Source: Thermoanaerobacterales bacterium
GTDB taxonomy: Bacteria; Bacillota; Thermosediminibacteria; Thermosediminibacterales; Tepidanaerobacteraceae
Direction: 5' to 3'
DNA: 5,675 bases
Assembly: GCA_012839145.1 (NCBI GenBank)
Contig: DUNY01000346.1
Location: forward strand, 1-5,675
The notes beneath the pieces are model-generated. The model saw only the letters and a program-made list of their open reading frames with translations. It was not told where the DNA came from and ran no database searches. The stretch's first letter is position 1. Every line of letters starts with the position of its first letter. Made by a program: the position numbers and the translations under genes. Positions 5,440 through 5,675 of this stretch are shown piece after piece.

Positions 5440-5675
5440 TTATGCACTTGCCTTCAATTTTTTCTTGGCCGCATTTACCAAGGTATCTACTTCCTCTATC
5501 TTCATAAAATAAATAATTACGAAGTACACTACTGCACCTACACATATTGAAATAATCAAAGATAAGTTCCCACTGATATATGATAGTAAAATATTATACG
5601 CAAGATAAGCCACTACACCCATACCTAGTGAAGATACTAGGATTTTTATGCAGGATATGGTGGTGTTCTTCATTC
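5440..5675 (-). CDS. C-terminal end of a MOP-superfamily flippase (Wzx/MurJ/SpoVB-like), cut by window edge
   Basis: The 77 visible residues contain two membrane helices (about residues 8-31 and 36-56) joined by a short loop with 'SGNLSLI', then a charged amphipathic tail ending KKKLKASA. Two final helices with 'MGVVAYLAY' and 'VGAVVYFVIIYF' and a basic tail are typical of the C-terminus of polysaccharide or lipid II flippases. The ATG at 5671-5673 is probably internal, because such proteins are about 450-550 residues and the codon before it (xGA) is only partly in the window. The reverse transcriptase begins about 24 nt after its stop on the same strand with no terminator between, so the two may be co-transcribed. 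An unrelated two-helix membrane protein cannot be excluded. Confidence 0.55.
   Translation of the reverse strand, partial: MKNTTISCIKILVSSLGMGVVAYLAYNILLSYISGNLSLIISICVGAVVYFVIIYFMKIEEVDTLVNAAKKKLKASA

Noticed and set aside
1..5675. CRISPR array, tRNA or rRNA genes
   Set aside because: No regularly spaced direct repeats and no cloverleaf or rRNA sequence were recognised on either strand.

Overview
The window is AT-rich DNA with strong AGGAGG-type ribosome binding sites and sigma-A promoters. It looks like a low-GC, probably anaerobic, member of the Firmicutes (Clostridia-like); that assignment is inferred from style and gene types only. The region has an accessory, defence-island character: broken genes, insertion-sequence debris, repeats and a toxin-antitoxin pair lie between more ordinary genes at the two edges.

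Layout. Positions 1-113 (minus) hold the start of a small antitoxin-like protein. A GC-richer block without a recognised gene follows (about 222-368). A membrane polyferredoxin of the NapH/YccM type lies at 369-1097 (minus), behind a textbook TTGACA-17-TATAAT promoter. The divergent VapBC-type module at 1410-2076 (plus) has an AbrB-fold antitoxin, an overlapping PIN-domain toxin, and an 8-bp inverted repeat just downstream of the -10 box that is probably the autoregulatory operator. Positions 2077-2489 hold no recognised gene, only hairpins, a REP-like repeat and possible decayed coding sequence.

From 2490 to 3617 (minus) there is wreckage of a two-gene system: the C-terminal part of a TIR-like protein, followed 3 nt later by a small membrane protein. 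The membrane protein is cut after its first transmembrane helix by a decayed IS3-family element. The TIR-like gene has lost its N-terminal half at a perfect 19-bp hairpin (3591-3631).

The most interesting gene is at 3832-5415 (minus): a reverse transcriptase of the abortive-infection / 'unknown group' defence type (AbiA-like), with TDIKDFF and YVDD catalytic motifs and a long alpha-helical C-terminal region. The longest uninterrupted frame covers only its last 80%. The N-terminus, including catalytic motif A, is recovered by reading through two +1 shifts in short base runs, and a third possible shift near the end leads to a natural-looking C-terminus just before a strong terminator. It follows, by about 24 nt, the C-terminal end of a flippase-type membrane protein (5440-5675, minus).

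All four inferred frameshifts (three in the reverse transcriptase, one in the transposase) are extra single bases in short base runs. Sequencing or assembly error must therefore be weighed against real gene decay before the reverse transcriptase is called dead.
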